Assembly: GCF_021390155.1 (NCBI RefSeq)
Contig: NZ_CP089985.1
Span: 3,979,001-4,043,000 of the forward strand
Origin: Pseudomonas sp. HN11
Lineage (GTDB): Bacteria > Pseudomonadota > Gammaproteobacteria > Pseudomonadales > Pseudomonadaceae
Direction: 5' to 3'
Length of the DNA stretch: 64,000 bases
This document shows positions 15,758 to 24,934 of the stretch, piece after piece. A model generated the notes under the pieces. The model was not told the origin of the DNA, did no database searches, and was given only the letters and a program-made list of their open reading frames with translations. Numbering within the stretch: position 1 is the first letter of the stretch; each line of letters starts with the position of its first letter. Position numbers and translations under genes: made by a program.

Positions 15758-18700
15758 TCAGATCCTGCGTCGCCGGTTGAGCTGGGGAATGGCCGCCTGA
15801 GGAACCTCCACCCGCTCCACCTGCGTCGCCGTCTGCGCCGCCAATTGCGCCAACGTCGGATGACTGAACAGCGTCCGCGCATCCACCTCCAGCCCCGCCT
15901 TGCGCATCCGTGCCACCAGGTTCACCGCCAGCAACGAATGCCCACCCAACTCAAAGAAATGGTCATGCCGCCCGACCCGTTCCAGCTTCAAGACTTCGGC
16001 CCAAATCCCGGCCATCAATGTTTCCACTTTCCCCATCGGAGCTTCATACGCGCGGCTCACCACCGATTCCAACCCCGGCTCCGGTAAGGCCTTGCGGTCA
16101 AGTTTGCCGGCAGGATTGAGCGGTAACTCATCCAACTGCACAAAAGCCGCCGGCACCATGTACTCCGGCAATTGCTCCAGCACATGCGCACGCAACGCAT
16201 CCAGGCTGGGAGCGCCTGTACGCACAGTGAAATAAGCGACCAAACGCTCATCCCGAATCAACACCGCCACTTCGCGCAACGCCGGATGCGCCAACAGCCG
16301 TGATGCGATTTCCCCCAGTTCCAAACGCACGCCGCGCAGTTTGACCTGGAAGTCATTGCGTCCCTGGAATTCCAGGTTTCCGTCCGGCAGGTAACGTACC
16401 AGATCACCCGTGCGGTACAGCCGATCTCCTTCAACAAACGGGCTCTGGATAAAACGCTCGGCAGTCATCTGCTCCAGCCCCAGGTAACCACGGGCTACAC
16501 CGACCCCACCGATATGCAACTGCCCACTGACGCCCATCGGCACAGGCGCATCGTGCTCGTCCAATACATACAGGCGCGTGTTGTTGATCGCCCGGCCAAT
16601 CGGCAGTTGCAGCGCAGGCACCGGCGCGCCGGGTTCCAGGGTCCAGGCGCTGCTGTCCACCGTGGCTTCGGTGGGGCCGTAGACGTTGTGCAAACGCACC
16701 TTAGGCAAACGCGCCTGCACGCCACGAGCCAAAGCTTCGGTGAGTTCACCGCCACCACACAACACATCGGTGAGGCTGGTGCACAGGGCGGACGCTTCCA
16801 GTTCAAGAAATTGCTGGAGCATGGCCGGCACGAACTTGATCACGGTGATCTGCTGTTCGCGAATCACCTGCGCCAGGTAGGCAGGCTCACGATGACCATC
16901 GGGCCGCGCCAGCACCAGGCGCATGCCATTGGTGAGCGGCCAGAACAACTCCCACACCGAGCCGTCGAAGCTGAACGGCGCCCGTTGCAACAGCGCGCCG
17001 CCCTCGGCGTTGGGACACAGTTGGGAGCCCCAGTGCATCAGATTACCGAGGCCGCGGTGTTCGATCATCACGCCTTTGGGCGTGCCGGTGGAGCCCGAGG
17101 TGTACATCACGTAGGCCAGGTTGGCGATGCTCAATCCCGGCACCAACGGGTTGCCGATAGGTGCCTGGCTCCAGGCGCAGTGGTCGAAGTCGATCACCGG
17201 GATCGACACTTCGCCCGGCAAGTCGCGGGTGGCCGCGTGCACCAGCAACGCCACAGGTTGGCTGTCGTGGAGCATGTAGGCCAGACGCTCGCGCGGGTAG
17301 CCAGGGTCCAGCGGCACATAGGCGCCGCCGGCCTTGAGAATAGCCAACAAGCCCACCACCAGATCCAGCCCACGCTCGACGCACAGCGCCACACGGGCGT
17401 CCGGGTGCACACCGCGTTCGCGCAGGTAAAACGCGAGTTGGTTGGCGCGTTCGTTAAGCTCGCGGTAGGTCAGTTGTCGCTCACCGGCCTGCACCGCCAC
17501 GGCGTGGGGGATATGCCGTGCGTGGGCTTCGAACAGCGCCTGTACGGTGAGGGTTTCGGGGTAATCGACCTCAGTCGCGTTGAAGTCCACCAACAGCGTT
17601 TTCAACTCGCTGGCGGGCAGTACCTGCACCTCACGCATTAGGGCTTGCGGTGCCTGCTCCAGCACATCCGCCAGATTGACCAGTACGGTTTCAAGGTAAT
17701 CCAACAGACGCTCGGCACCGACCTTGCGCGGGGCTTTGGCCTTGATCTGAAAGCCGCTGGCGATATCGTCCACGGTCAGCATCAGCGGGTAACTGAGGAT
17801 GTCTTCACTGCTGAGCAAGGCGATGCCAGGCACCAGCGTCAGATCGCGTTCGGCATCGGTGTGGCGGTAGTTGAGCAGGCTGTTGAACAACGGCGACGCA
17901 CTGCTGCAACGTTGGGCCAATGCGAGGGAGGCCTGTTCATGGGCGAGCAAGGCACTGAGCCGAGCGTGAGTGTCGCGCAAGGCATTGGCCGCAGTCTGCC
18001 CGGCCAGACGTACCCGCAACGGCAGTGTGTTGATGAACATGCCCAGGGCCCGGTCCGCGCCCTCGCCCGCCTGCAAGCGGCCGAGCAGCACGGTACCGAA
18101 GACCACGTCATCGCGGCCCGCGACACGGCTGAGCACTTGGGCCCAGGCCAGGTGGAACAGGCTGGCGGCGCTCACGCCCAACCCACGGGCCTGGGCACGC
18201 AGGCGTTGATTGAGACTGTCGCTCAGCACCCGTTCGGCTTCATCAGTGTGCGACCGGTCCGCCTGGCGTTCCTGTAGACCGAAGGCCTGCGTCGGCTCGT
18301 CGATATCCCCCAGTTGCTCACGAAAAAAAGCCTCATGCGCGGCCTGCCGGGCCGGCGAACGGGCTTGCGTCACCATATTGCGATAGGGCACCGGCACCGG
18401 CAGTTGTGCCTGTTGACCGAGCAAGTGGGCACGGATTTCCTGCATCAGAATCGTGGTCGACGTGGCATCGTTCACCAGGTGATGAAAGCGCAGCCGCGCA
18501 ACCCAACGCTCGTGCTGCGGCTCCTGCGCATAATCCAGGGCCATCAGCGGTGCCTGACGCAAATCCAGCGGTTGATCGCCCTCGCGTAGCGGCTCAACGC
18601 GCAATTGCGCCTCGCGCCACACCACCTGCATCGGTTGCTCCAGGGCATCCCAGACCAGACTTGTACGCAGGATATCGTGGCGGTTGATCACCTGTTGCAG

Positions 18701-21700
18701 GGCTTGGGCAAACGCGTCCAACTGCTCGCGGCGGGCAAAGCTGAACAGCGCCTGTTGCTGGTAAGGATCGCGCTCATCGGTAATGTGGTGGTAGAGCAAG
18801 CCTTCCTGCAACGGCGCCAGTGGGTAGACGTCCTGCACATTGGCCGCACCGCCGGGAATGGTTGCGACGATGCGCGCCAGGCTCGCTGGGTCCAGCTCAG
18901 CCAGGTCAGGTGCGTCCACCTCCGCGTATTCACTCGCCGCCGCCAAGGCCGCCAGGGTCGGTTGACCGAACAGCACCTGCACATCGGCGCGCAACCCGAC
19001 TTGGCGCATGCGTTGCACCAGTTGCACGGCCAACAGCGAATGCCCGCCGAGTTCAAAGAAGTTGTCGTGACGCCCTATCTGCTGCACCTGCAACAGCTCG
19101 GCCCAGAGCTGCGCCAACAGGGATTCCACGCCGATATGCGGGGCTTCATACAAGCGGGTGACAAAGGCGTCCTGGGTCGGCGCCGGCAACGCCTTGCGAT
19201 CGAGCTTGCCGTTGGTGGTCAGGGGCAACGCGTCCAGTTGCGTGTAGGCGGCGGGCAGCATGTAGTTGGGCAGCGAGGCTTGCAGATGGGTGCGCAGGGC
19301 TTCGATCTGCACCACTTCCCGGGAAACGAACCAGGCGAGCAACTGCCCATCGCGTGACTGCACCACCGCTTCCTGTACGTGCTGATGGGTGGCCAGGGCG
19401 GATTCGATTTCGCCCAGTTCGATGCGCACGCCACGGATTTTCACCTGGTCGTCATTACGTCCCAGGTATTCAAGGTTACCCTCCGGCAGCCAGCGTGCGA
19501 GGTCGCCGGTGCGGTACATGCGGCCTTCGATAAACGGGTCGTCGAGGAAGCGTTCGGCGCTGAGCTCGGGGCGATTGAGGTACCCCCGCGCGACGCCTTT
19601 GCCGCCGACGTACAACTCCCCCGCCACACCGATGGGCACAGGGCGTTGCTGTTCATCGAGCAAATACACCGTGGCATTGGCGATAGGTGCGCCGATATGC
19701 AACGGCTGCCCCACTTCCATGCGCCCGGAGGTGGCAACCACCGTGGCTTCGGTGGGCCCGTAGTTGTTGATCACCGCAAAGGACTGCGACTGGGTGAAAG
19801 AACGCAGGCGGTCGCCGCCGATCAGCAGGGTGCGCAGGGTCGGATGTTGCAGGCTCTGGCTGAACGCGTACTCGGCCACGGGCGTTGGCAGGAAGCACAC
19901 GTCCAGTGGCTGCGCGCGCCACCAACTCAGCAACGCGTCGATATCTTCAGCGCCTTCATGAGCGGGCGGCAGGTGCAGCGTGGCACCTACACAGAGCGCA
20001 GGCCAGACCTCCCAGGCCATCGCGTCAAACCCAAAACCGGCGACGCTGGCAGTATGGCTGCCGGCGTGCAGGTCGAAGGCCTGGCAATGCCAGTCCACCA
20101 GGTTCGAGACCGTGTGATGCTCGACCATCACCCCCTTGGGCAAGCCGGTGGAGCCGGAGGTGTAGATCACATAGGCAAGGTTGGACGGGCTGACTGGCAC
20201 TCGGGGGTTGGTGCCCAGGTGGAAGGTCGGGCGGTCGAGTTGGATCACCGGCACGTTCAGCGCAGGCAGGCGCTGCAGCAGGTCGTGCTGGGTCAGCACC
20301 ACCACCGGATCGCTGTCTTGCAACAGATAGTTCAGACGTTCGCCAGGATGAGCAGGGTCCAGCGGTACGTAGCAGGCGCCGGACTTCAGAATCGCCAGCA
20401 ACCCCACCAGCGTATCCAGACCGCGCCGCGCTAGGATCACCACGCGGTCATCCGGCTGCACGCCGCGCTCCAACAGTTGATGGGCCAGGGCGTTGGCCTG
20501 CTGGTTGAGTTGGGCATAGCTCAGTTGATCGCCCTGGTACACCGCCGCCACCGCGTCCGGCGTACGTGCGGCCTGGGCTTCAATGCGCGCATGCAGGGTT
20601 TGCGGTTGCCCGCTGGGCTGGGCGGTGGCATTCCAGTGTTGCAGTTGGATGTGTTCGGCAGGCGTTACCAAGGAAAAGTCACGGACCTTCAGCGCGGTGT
20701 CTTCCAGCCCCTGCTCCAGCAACCAGGTAAAGCGCTGCGCCAGGGCGAGCACCTCGTCGTGCTGGAAGTACGCTTCGTTGTAGACGCAATGCAGGCACGC
20801 GGTGTCCTGATAGCGGTTGCTGCGCAAGTGGATCGCCAGCGGCAACGGCTCGTGGTGATTGGACACCTTGACCGCACGGGCCTCGGTGGTGCCGTAGCGC
20901 AGTTCATGGTCGTCCTGTTCGAAGGACACCGACAGGTCGAACAACTGAGCGCGATCAGTGCGGCGCAAGCCCAGTTCACGGTTCATCTCGCTCAAAGGAA
21001 AGCGTTGGTGGCGGAAATCCTGCTTGAGCTGGTCGCGAACCCCACGTACCACTTCGCAGAACGGCAACTGCTCATCGAACTGCAGACGCACGGCGCTGAC
21101 CTGGGTGAACAGCCCGACGGTGGCGCGAAAATGCGCATTGGAGCGGTTGAGAATCGGCAGCCCCACCACCCATTCCTGGCGCTGGGCCGTGCGGGTGAAA
21201 TACACATACAGGGCCGCCAACAGCACGTGAAACGCCGAGGCCTGGTAACGGCTGGCCACTTGTTCCATGCGGTTGAGCAGCGTCACCGGAAACCCTTGGA
21301 CCAGGGTATTGCTGGACGCCTTGGCGTTATACCGCGGCGTCAGTAAGGGTTCTGGAAGCACCCGGTATTTGTCCAGCCAATACCCGCGGTCGCGGGGGTA
21401 GCGGGCCGAAGCCTGGTAGCGTTCATCTGCGTCGATAAAGTCGATGTAGGACGGCGCAAGCGCCTCCGGTTGCCGTCCTTGGTCCAGGTCTGTGTATAGC
21501 CGGGCGAGCGATTGCAGCATCTGGCCGAAGCCCCAGCCGTCGAGGATCAGGTGGTGGGCCTGGGTGCCGAGGCGGTAGTGATCATCGTCAAGCTTGACCA
21601 GGAAGAAACGAAACAGCGGTGCGCCCTGCATCCTGTACGGCAGGGCCATCTGCGCCTGCATCAGCGCCTGGCTGGCAGCCTGTGGATCAGGCTCGTCGGA

Positions 21701-21967
21701 AAAATCATGCAGGGCCAGGTCGACGGACAACGTGGTGGCGAAGGTCTGCCGAGGTAAACCGTTGGCGTCGGTGTGCAGTTGCGTGCGCAAGGCATCGTGC
21801 TTGATCACCAGCAACTCGATGGCGCGCTGCATCAGGTCTTGCGCAATGGGGCCGGAAAAGTCCACGTAGCCGCCGATGTTGTACAGCGGCGAATCGCCCA
21901 CGCGCAGTTGGTCGAGCCAGATGTCCTGTTGGGCGGCAGTAAGGGGGAAGCTGGAGGAATGCTTCAT
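15758..21967 (-). CDS. Two-module lipopeptide NRPS (Cstart-A-T-C-A-T), ViscA/MassA/WlpA-like
   Basis: 2069 residues. Domain order: condensation with HHLILDGWG (about 138), adenylation 1 (YTSGSTGLPKG, NNYGPTE, YRTGDLARW), carrier 1 (ELGGHSLL), condensation 2 with HHLVNDATS and a PLAPLQEGLLYHH start, adenylation 2 (YTSGSTGTPKG, VYGPTE), carrier 2 (ELGGHSLL); no thioesterase. The N-terminal condensation domain suits a lipo-initiation role. My reading of the ten-residue code gives DAWFLGNVVK for A1, the classic Leu code, and DGWKLGVVDK for A2, where Lys at position 278 suggests an acidic substrate, probably Glu. Leu-Glu with no thioesterase fits the first synthetase of viscosin-group lipopeptides, whose remaining synthetases are often encoded elsewhere. 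The ATG has AAGGA upstream. Confidence 0.9.
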   Translation of the reverse strand: MKHSSSFPLTAAQQDIWLDQLRVGDSPLYNIGGYVDFSGPIAQDLMQRAIELLVIKHDALRTQLHTDANGLPRQTFATTLSVDLALHDFSDEPDPQAASQALMQAQMALPYRMQGAPLFRFFLVKLDDDHYRLGTQAHHLILDGWGFGQMLQSLARLYTDLDQGRQPEALAPSYIDFIDADERYQASARYPRDRGYWLDKYRVLPEPLLTPRYNAKASSNTLVQGFPVTLLNRMEQVASRYQASAFHVLLAALYVYFTRTAQRQEWVVGLPILNRSNAHFRATVGLFTQVSAVRLQFDEQLPFCEVVRGVRDQLKQDFRHQRFPLSEMNRELGLRRTDRAQLFDLSVSFEQDDHELRYGTTEARAVKVSNHHEPLPLAIHLRSNRYQDTACLHCVYNEAYFQHDEVLALAQRFTWLLEQGLEDTALKVRDFSLVTPAEHIQLQHWNATAQPSGQPQTLHARIEAQAARTPDAVAAVYQGDQLSYAQLNQQANALAHQLLERGVQPDDRVVILARRGLDTLVGLLAILKSGACYVPLDPAHPGERLNYLLQDSDPVVVLTQHDLLQRLPALNVPVIQLDRPTFHLGTNPRVPVSPSNLAYVIYTSGSTGLPKGVMVEHHTVSNLVDWHCQAFDLHAGSHTASVAGFGFDAMAWEVWPALCVGATLHLPPAHEGAEDIDALLSWWRAQPLDVCFLPTPVAEYAFSQSLQHPTLRTLLIGGDRLRSFTQSQSFAVINNYGPTEATVVATSGRMEVGQPLHIGAPIANATVYLLDEQQRPVPIGVAGELYVGGKGVARGYLNRPELSAERFLDDPFIEGRMYRTGDLARWLPEGNLEYLGRNDDQVKIRGVRIELGEIESALATHQHVQEAVVQSRDGQLLAWFVSREVVQIEALRTHLQASLPNYMLPAAYTQLDALPLTTNGKLDRKALPAPTQDAFVTRLYEAPHIGVESLLAQLWAELLQVQQIGRHDNFFELGGHSLLAVQLVQRMRQVGLRADVQVLFGQPTLAALAAASEYAEVDAPDLAELDPASLARIVATIPGGAANVQDVYPLAPLQEGLLYHHITDERDPYQQQALFSFARREQLDAFAQALQQVINRHDILRTSLVWDALEQPMQVVWREAQLRVEPLREGDQPLDLRQAPLMALDYAQEPQHERWVARLRFHHLVNDATSTTILMQEIRAHLLGQQAQLPVPVPYRNMVTQARSPARQAAHEAFFREQLGDIDEPTQAFGLQERQADRSHTDEAERVLSDSLNQRLRAQARGLGVSAASLFHLAWAQVLSRVAGRDDVVFGTVLLGRLQAGEGADRALGMFINTLPLRVRLAGQTAANALRDTHARLSALLAHEQASLALAQRCSSASPLFNSLLNYRHTDAERDLTLVPGIALLSSEDILSYPLMLTVDDIASGFQIKAKAPRKVGAERLLDYLETVLVNLADVLEQAPQALMREVQVLPASELKTLLVDFNATEVDYPETLTVQALFEAHARHIPHAVAVQAGERQLTYRELNERANQLAFYLRERGVHPDARVALCVERGLDLVVGLLAILKAGGAYVPLDPGYPRERLAYMLHDSQPVALLVHAATRDLPGEVSIPVIDFDHCAWSQAPIGNPLVPGLSIANLAYVMYTSGSTGTPKGVMIEHRGLGNLMHWGSQLCPNAEGGALLQRAPFSFDGSVWELFWPLTNGMRLVLARPDGHREPAYLAQVIREQQITVIKFVPAMLQQFLELEASALCTSLTDVLCGGGELTEALARGVQARLPKVRLHNVYGPTEATVDSSAWTLEPGAPVPALQLPIGRAINNTRLYVLDEHDAPVPMGVSGQLHIGGVGVARGYLGLEQMTAERFIQSPFVEGDRLYRTGDLVRYLPDGNLEFQGRNDFQVKLRGVRLELGEIASRLLAHPALREVAVLIRDERLVAYFTVRTGAPSLDALRAHVLEQLPEYMVPAAFVQLDELPLNPAGKLDRKALPEPGLESVVSRAYEAPMGKVETLMAGIWAEVLKLERVGRHDHFFELGGHSLLAVNLVARMRKAGLEVDARTLFSHPTLAQLAAQTATQVERVEVPQAAIPQLNRRRRI

Positions 21968-22445
21968 AAGATCCTTCTCATGGGGGTCACTGGCCGCGCA
22001 GGGAGGCCCATTACGACGAATGGGCCGGATTGGAGCATGAGGCGTCAGGGCTGTCTGTCACCCTAAACCCGGACATCCAATTGGATGGAACTGGCTTGGC
22101 TGAGGCTTCATTGCTGAAACGATTAAAGCTGTGTAGGAAATTGGCTATATCTAGCCGAATCCAGCTTCATTTATATTTTTAAAATTATTTATTTTTTGTT
22201 ATTTATCAAATACTTAATCAAAAACAAAAACCTCAACTGTTTTTTCTAAGACGGAATTGCCTCTCAGAAACGTCGAATTAATGACGTGGTTTTTATGGCA
22301 GGTTGTGTCCCTCGTTTCTGCTACATACGTAGGACGAATCCCCTGGCTAAATATAATCTCGACTACCGATTCTGGTGTGTGAGCAACGGATCGCCCCCGC
22401 AAAGGCCCAGAGAGTCTGTTGACGGTTTTCGACATCAAGGATGAG
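21968..22445. promoter_or_regulatory. Divergent promoter region between NRPS and LuxR regulator, with a 14-bp palindrome
   Basis: About 480 nt between divergently read genes. A perfect 14-bp palindrome, CATCCAATTGGATG, lies at 22074-22087, 107 nt upstream of the NRPS start, and is a good candidate operator. The stretch 22165-22240 is very AT-rich and probably holds promoter elements. I see no gene here. Confidence 0.6.
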
Positions 22446-23243
22446 ATGGCTATGAGTTTGACCAGCAGTATTGCCAACCCGCAAAGCCCGAATTTCTATG
22501 CCGAAATGGGCGAGTTGATTGCCCACAGTGGCCACGCCGACTTCGCCGCACACATGCTCCACTTGGTGGACAAGTGGGTGCCGATCCACTTGGTGGACCT
22601 CAGCGAATGGACCCTCGACGAGTTGCGCGACCGCGTGCTCGATATCAAGCTGCTCGGCAGCGCCGGCCAGACCCAGGACCTGCCGCCCCTGGCGCTGAAC
22701 TCCATGGCCGACCACCCGCTATTGCGGGAAATGCTCGGTATGCAGGACCCGCTGCTGATCCAACTGAAGGCCAAGGCCAAAAGCGCGTTCCCTCGCGGCA
22801 CCTCGCACCAGTGCAACCTGGTGTCGCGCCAGGGCAACCGGCGTTGTGTGATCTCGTTTTATCGCCCGCCTACCCATCGCGGGTTTTCCCTGGCCGAGCT
22901 GTCGTTTCTCAAGTGCCTGTCAGACACCCTGCTGCCGTTGATCGAGTGTCACGCCCAGAGTCTGCGCCAGGCGCCCCACCCCGACGCCGAACCGGCCCAC
23001 ACCCTGCTGGAGCAATCCCAATTGCAGCGTGAGTTCTACAAGCGGCTGTCCCTCGGAGAAATCACCCTGTCGGCACGCGAACAAGAAGTGTGCCTGGGCC
23101 TGCTGACCGGCGGTACTGTGCCGCAAATGGCGGAAAAACTCAGCGTGAAGAACAGCTCCATCGAAACCTACCTCAAGCGCGCCGCCGCCAAGTTGGGCGT
23201 GAGCGGTCGACATGGTCTGGCCAAATGGATGGTTGGCGCCTGA
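22446..23243 (+). CDS. LuxR-family transcriptional regulator of the lipopeptide synthetase
   Basis: About 265 residues from ATG 22446, preceded by AAGGA (ATG 22452 is also possible). The C-terminal GerE-type helix-turn-helix reads [16 protein letters not shown]...[25 protein letters not shown] (about 205-255). The N-terminal region does not show the Trp/Tyr/Asp pattern of an acyl-homoserine-lactone pocket, as expected for the non-quorum LuxR proteins that control Pseudomonas lipopeptide genes. It lies divergent from the NRPS and shares its last base with the outer-membrane factor gene (TGATG), so those two are coupled. Confidence 0.88.
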   Translation: MAMSLTSSIANPQSPNFYAEMGELIAHSGHADFAAHMLHLVDKWVPIHLVDLSEWTLDELRDRVLDIKLLGSAGQTQDLPPLALNSMADHPLLREMLGMQDPLLIQLKAKAKSAFPRGTSHQCNLVSRQGNRRCVISFYRPPTHRGFSLAELSFLKCLSDTLLPLIECHAQSLRQAPHPDAEPAHTLLEQSQLQREFYKRLSLGEITLSAREQEVCLGLLTGGTVPQMAEKLSVKNSSIETYLKRAAAKLGVSGRHGLAKWMVGA

Positions 23244-24721
23244 TGAATAAATTGAGCGCATTCGCGATGGCAGGGATGCTCGGCGGCTGCTCGCTGATCC
23301 CGGACTATCAACGGCCCGAGGCACCTGTACCGGCGCAATATCCCCAAGAAGGCGTGTACGCACGGGCGCAATCCGGCACGTCGGACTGGCGGCAGCTGTT
23401 CCATGACTCGGCGCTGCAACAGCTGATCGACGCAGCCCTGATCAACAACCGAGACCTGCGGGTGGCGGCACTGAACGTCGAGGCCTTTCAGGCGCAGTAC
23501 CGTATCCAGCGTGCGGATCTGTTCCCGGCCGTCTCTGCGACCGGGGCCGGTCAGCGCCGGCGCTTGCCGGGGGATGTGAACGGCACGGGCAAGCCGGCCA
23601 TCACGTCGAGCTATTCCGCGACCCTGGGCATCAGCGCCTATGAATTGGATTTATTCGGCCGCATCCGCAGCCTCAGCGAACAGGCCATGCTCACCTACCT
23701 GGGCACTGAAGAGGCTCGGCGCAGCGCGCAATTGAGCTTGGTCGCCAACGTCGCCAACGCCTACCTGACCTGGCGCGCCGACCAGGAACTGCTGGCCCTG
23801 GCCCGGCAAACCTTGGTCGCCAACGAGCACAGCCTGCGCCTTACCAGCGGCAGCAAAACCGCCGGCAAGGCGTCGGCGTTGGACGTGGTGCAAGCCAGTA
23901 CCAGCGTTGAAAGCACACGTGCCAGCGTCGCCCGTTATGAACGCCAGGTCGCCCAGGACCTCAACAGCCTGGCCCTGCTGGTGGGCGGCCCGGTAGATGA
24001 GAAAATGCCGTCGCGTCCACTCGCCGATGATCTGGTCGCACGCGTGCCCGCCGGCCTGCCTTCAGACTTGCTGCAACGCCGTCCGGATATCCTCCAGGCC
24101 GAATACCAACTGCGCGCCGCCAACGCCAATATCGGCGCCGCACGCGCTGCGTTTTTCCCGTCCGTGAGCCTCACCGCCAACGCCGGCAGCGCCAGCACGG
24201 AACTGTCGGGACTGTTCAAAGGCGGCTCGGGCAGTTGGACGTTCCAGCCGCAGATCAACCTGCCGATCTTCAATGCCGGCAGCCTGCGCGCCAGCCTCGA
24301 CTACGCCAAGCTGCAAAAAGATATCGGCGTGGCGCAGTACGAAAAATCCATCCAGACCGCCTTCCAGGAAGTCGCCGATGGCCTGGCGGCGAGGCAGACC
24401 TTTACCGACCAACTGGAAGCGCAACGGGATTTTGTCGCGGCCAACCAGCAGTATTACAACCTGGCCGAACACCGCTACCGCAGCGGCGTGGACAGCAACC
24501 TCACCTTCCTCGATGCACAGCGTGCGCTGTTCAGCTCGCAGCAGGCGCTGATCATCGATCGCCTGGCGCAGTTGGTGGCGGAGGTGAAGTTGTATACGGC
24601 GTTGGGCGGTGCGTGGGGAGAAGCCCTTGCGGACGCGAGCGGGGTTGTCGCGTTTAACCCTGAGGAATCACCGCCTCCGCCTCGATCTCGATCAGCCACT
24701 CCGGCAACGACAACCCGCTGA
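23243..24721 (+). CDS. NodT-family outer-membrane efflux lipoprotein with altered C-terminus
   Basis: 492 residues, starting [17 protein letters not shown], giving a lipobox (LGGC). Two outer-membrane-factor repeats follow, with [19 protein letters not shown] and the second-repeat [27 protein letters not shown] motif, as in OprM/NodT proteins. It would be the outer-membrane channel of a tripartite pump, probably for lipopeptide export given its place beside the LuxR gene and NRPS. No membrane-fusion or inner-membrane pump gene is present here. The last 20 or so residues ([20 protein letters not shown]) are encoded antisense to a RidA remnant, so the original C-terminus seems to have been replaced. 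Confidence 0.88.
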   Translation: MNKLSAFAMAGMLGGCSLIPDYQRPEAPVPAQYPQEGVYARAQSGTSDWRQLFHDSALQQLIDAALINNRDLRVAALNVEAFQAQYRIQRADLFPAVSATGAGQRRRLPGDVNGTGKPAITSSYSATLGISAYELDLFGRIRSLSEQAMLTYLGTEEARRSAQLSLVANVANAYLTWRADQELLALARQTLVANEHSLRLTSGSKTAGKASALDVVQASTSVESTRASVARYERQVAQDLNSLALLVGGPVDEKMPSRPLADDLVARVPAGLPSDLLQRRPDILQAEYQLRAANANIGAARAAFFPSVSLTANAGSASTELSGLFKGGSGSWTFQPQINLPIFNAGSLRASLDYAKLQKDIGVAQYEKSIQTAFQEVADGLAARQTFTDQLEAQRDFVAANQQYYNLAEHRYRSGVDSNLTFLDAQRALFSSQQALIIDRLAQLVAEVKLYTALGGAWGEALADASGVVAFNPEESPPPPRSRSATPATTTR

Positions 24722-24848
24722 CGATAATCCACGAAGACGGCGGCGGGTCATGCGGGAAGCGCCGGCCCCGCGGCACCTCCAGGGCCTGGCTGAAGCCGTA
24801 TTGCAGGGAGTTGAATACCGTCGTGGGATTGATGACCTTTGGTTGCAT
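24654..24848 (-). pseudogene. Internally deleted RidA/YjgF-family gene
   Basis: The 64-codon frame joins a typical RidA N-terminus (VINPTTVFNSLQYGFSQALE) directly to a typical RidA C-terminus ([18 protein letters not shown]). About half of the usual 115-130 residues is missing, including the Arg-containing active-site region. The frame is preserved across the deletion, so a short protein may be made but should not be active. It overlaps the 3' end of the NodT gene by 68 nt in the opposite orientation. Confidence 0.8.
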
Positions 24849-24934
24849 GACGCGTCCTTGTTGTCTGTAGGAAAACAAGGCTAACCCAAGGGCATCGTTC
24901 AATCCGGCGGTTCAACATCCCGCAACATATCGGG

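Noticed and set aside
16514-20434. Long plus-strand frames (up to 375 codons) opposite the NRPS
   Set aside because: His/Gln/Arg-rich shadows in the third-codon-position pattern of the NRPS gene; no family match.
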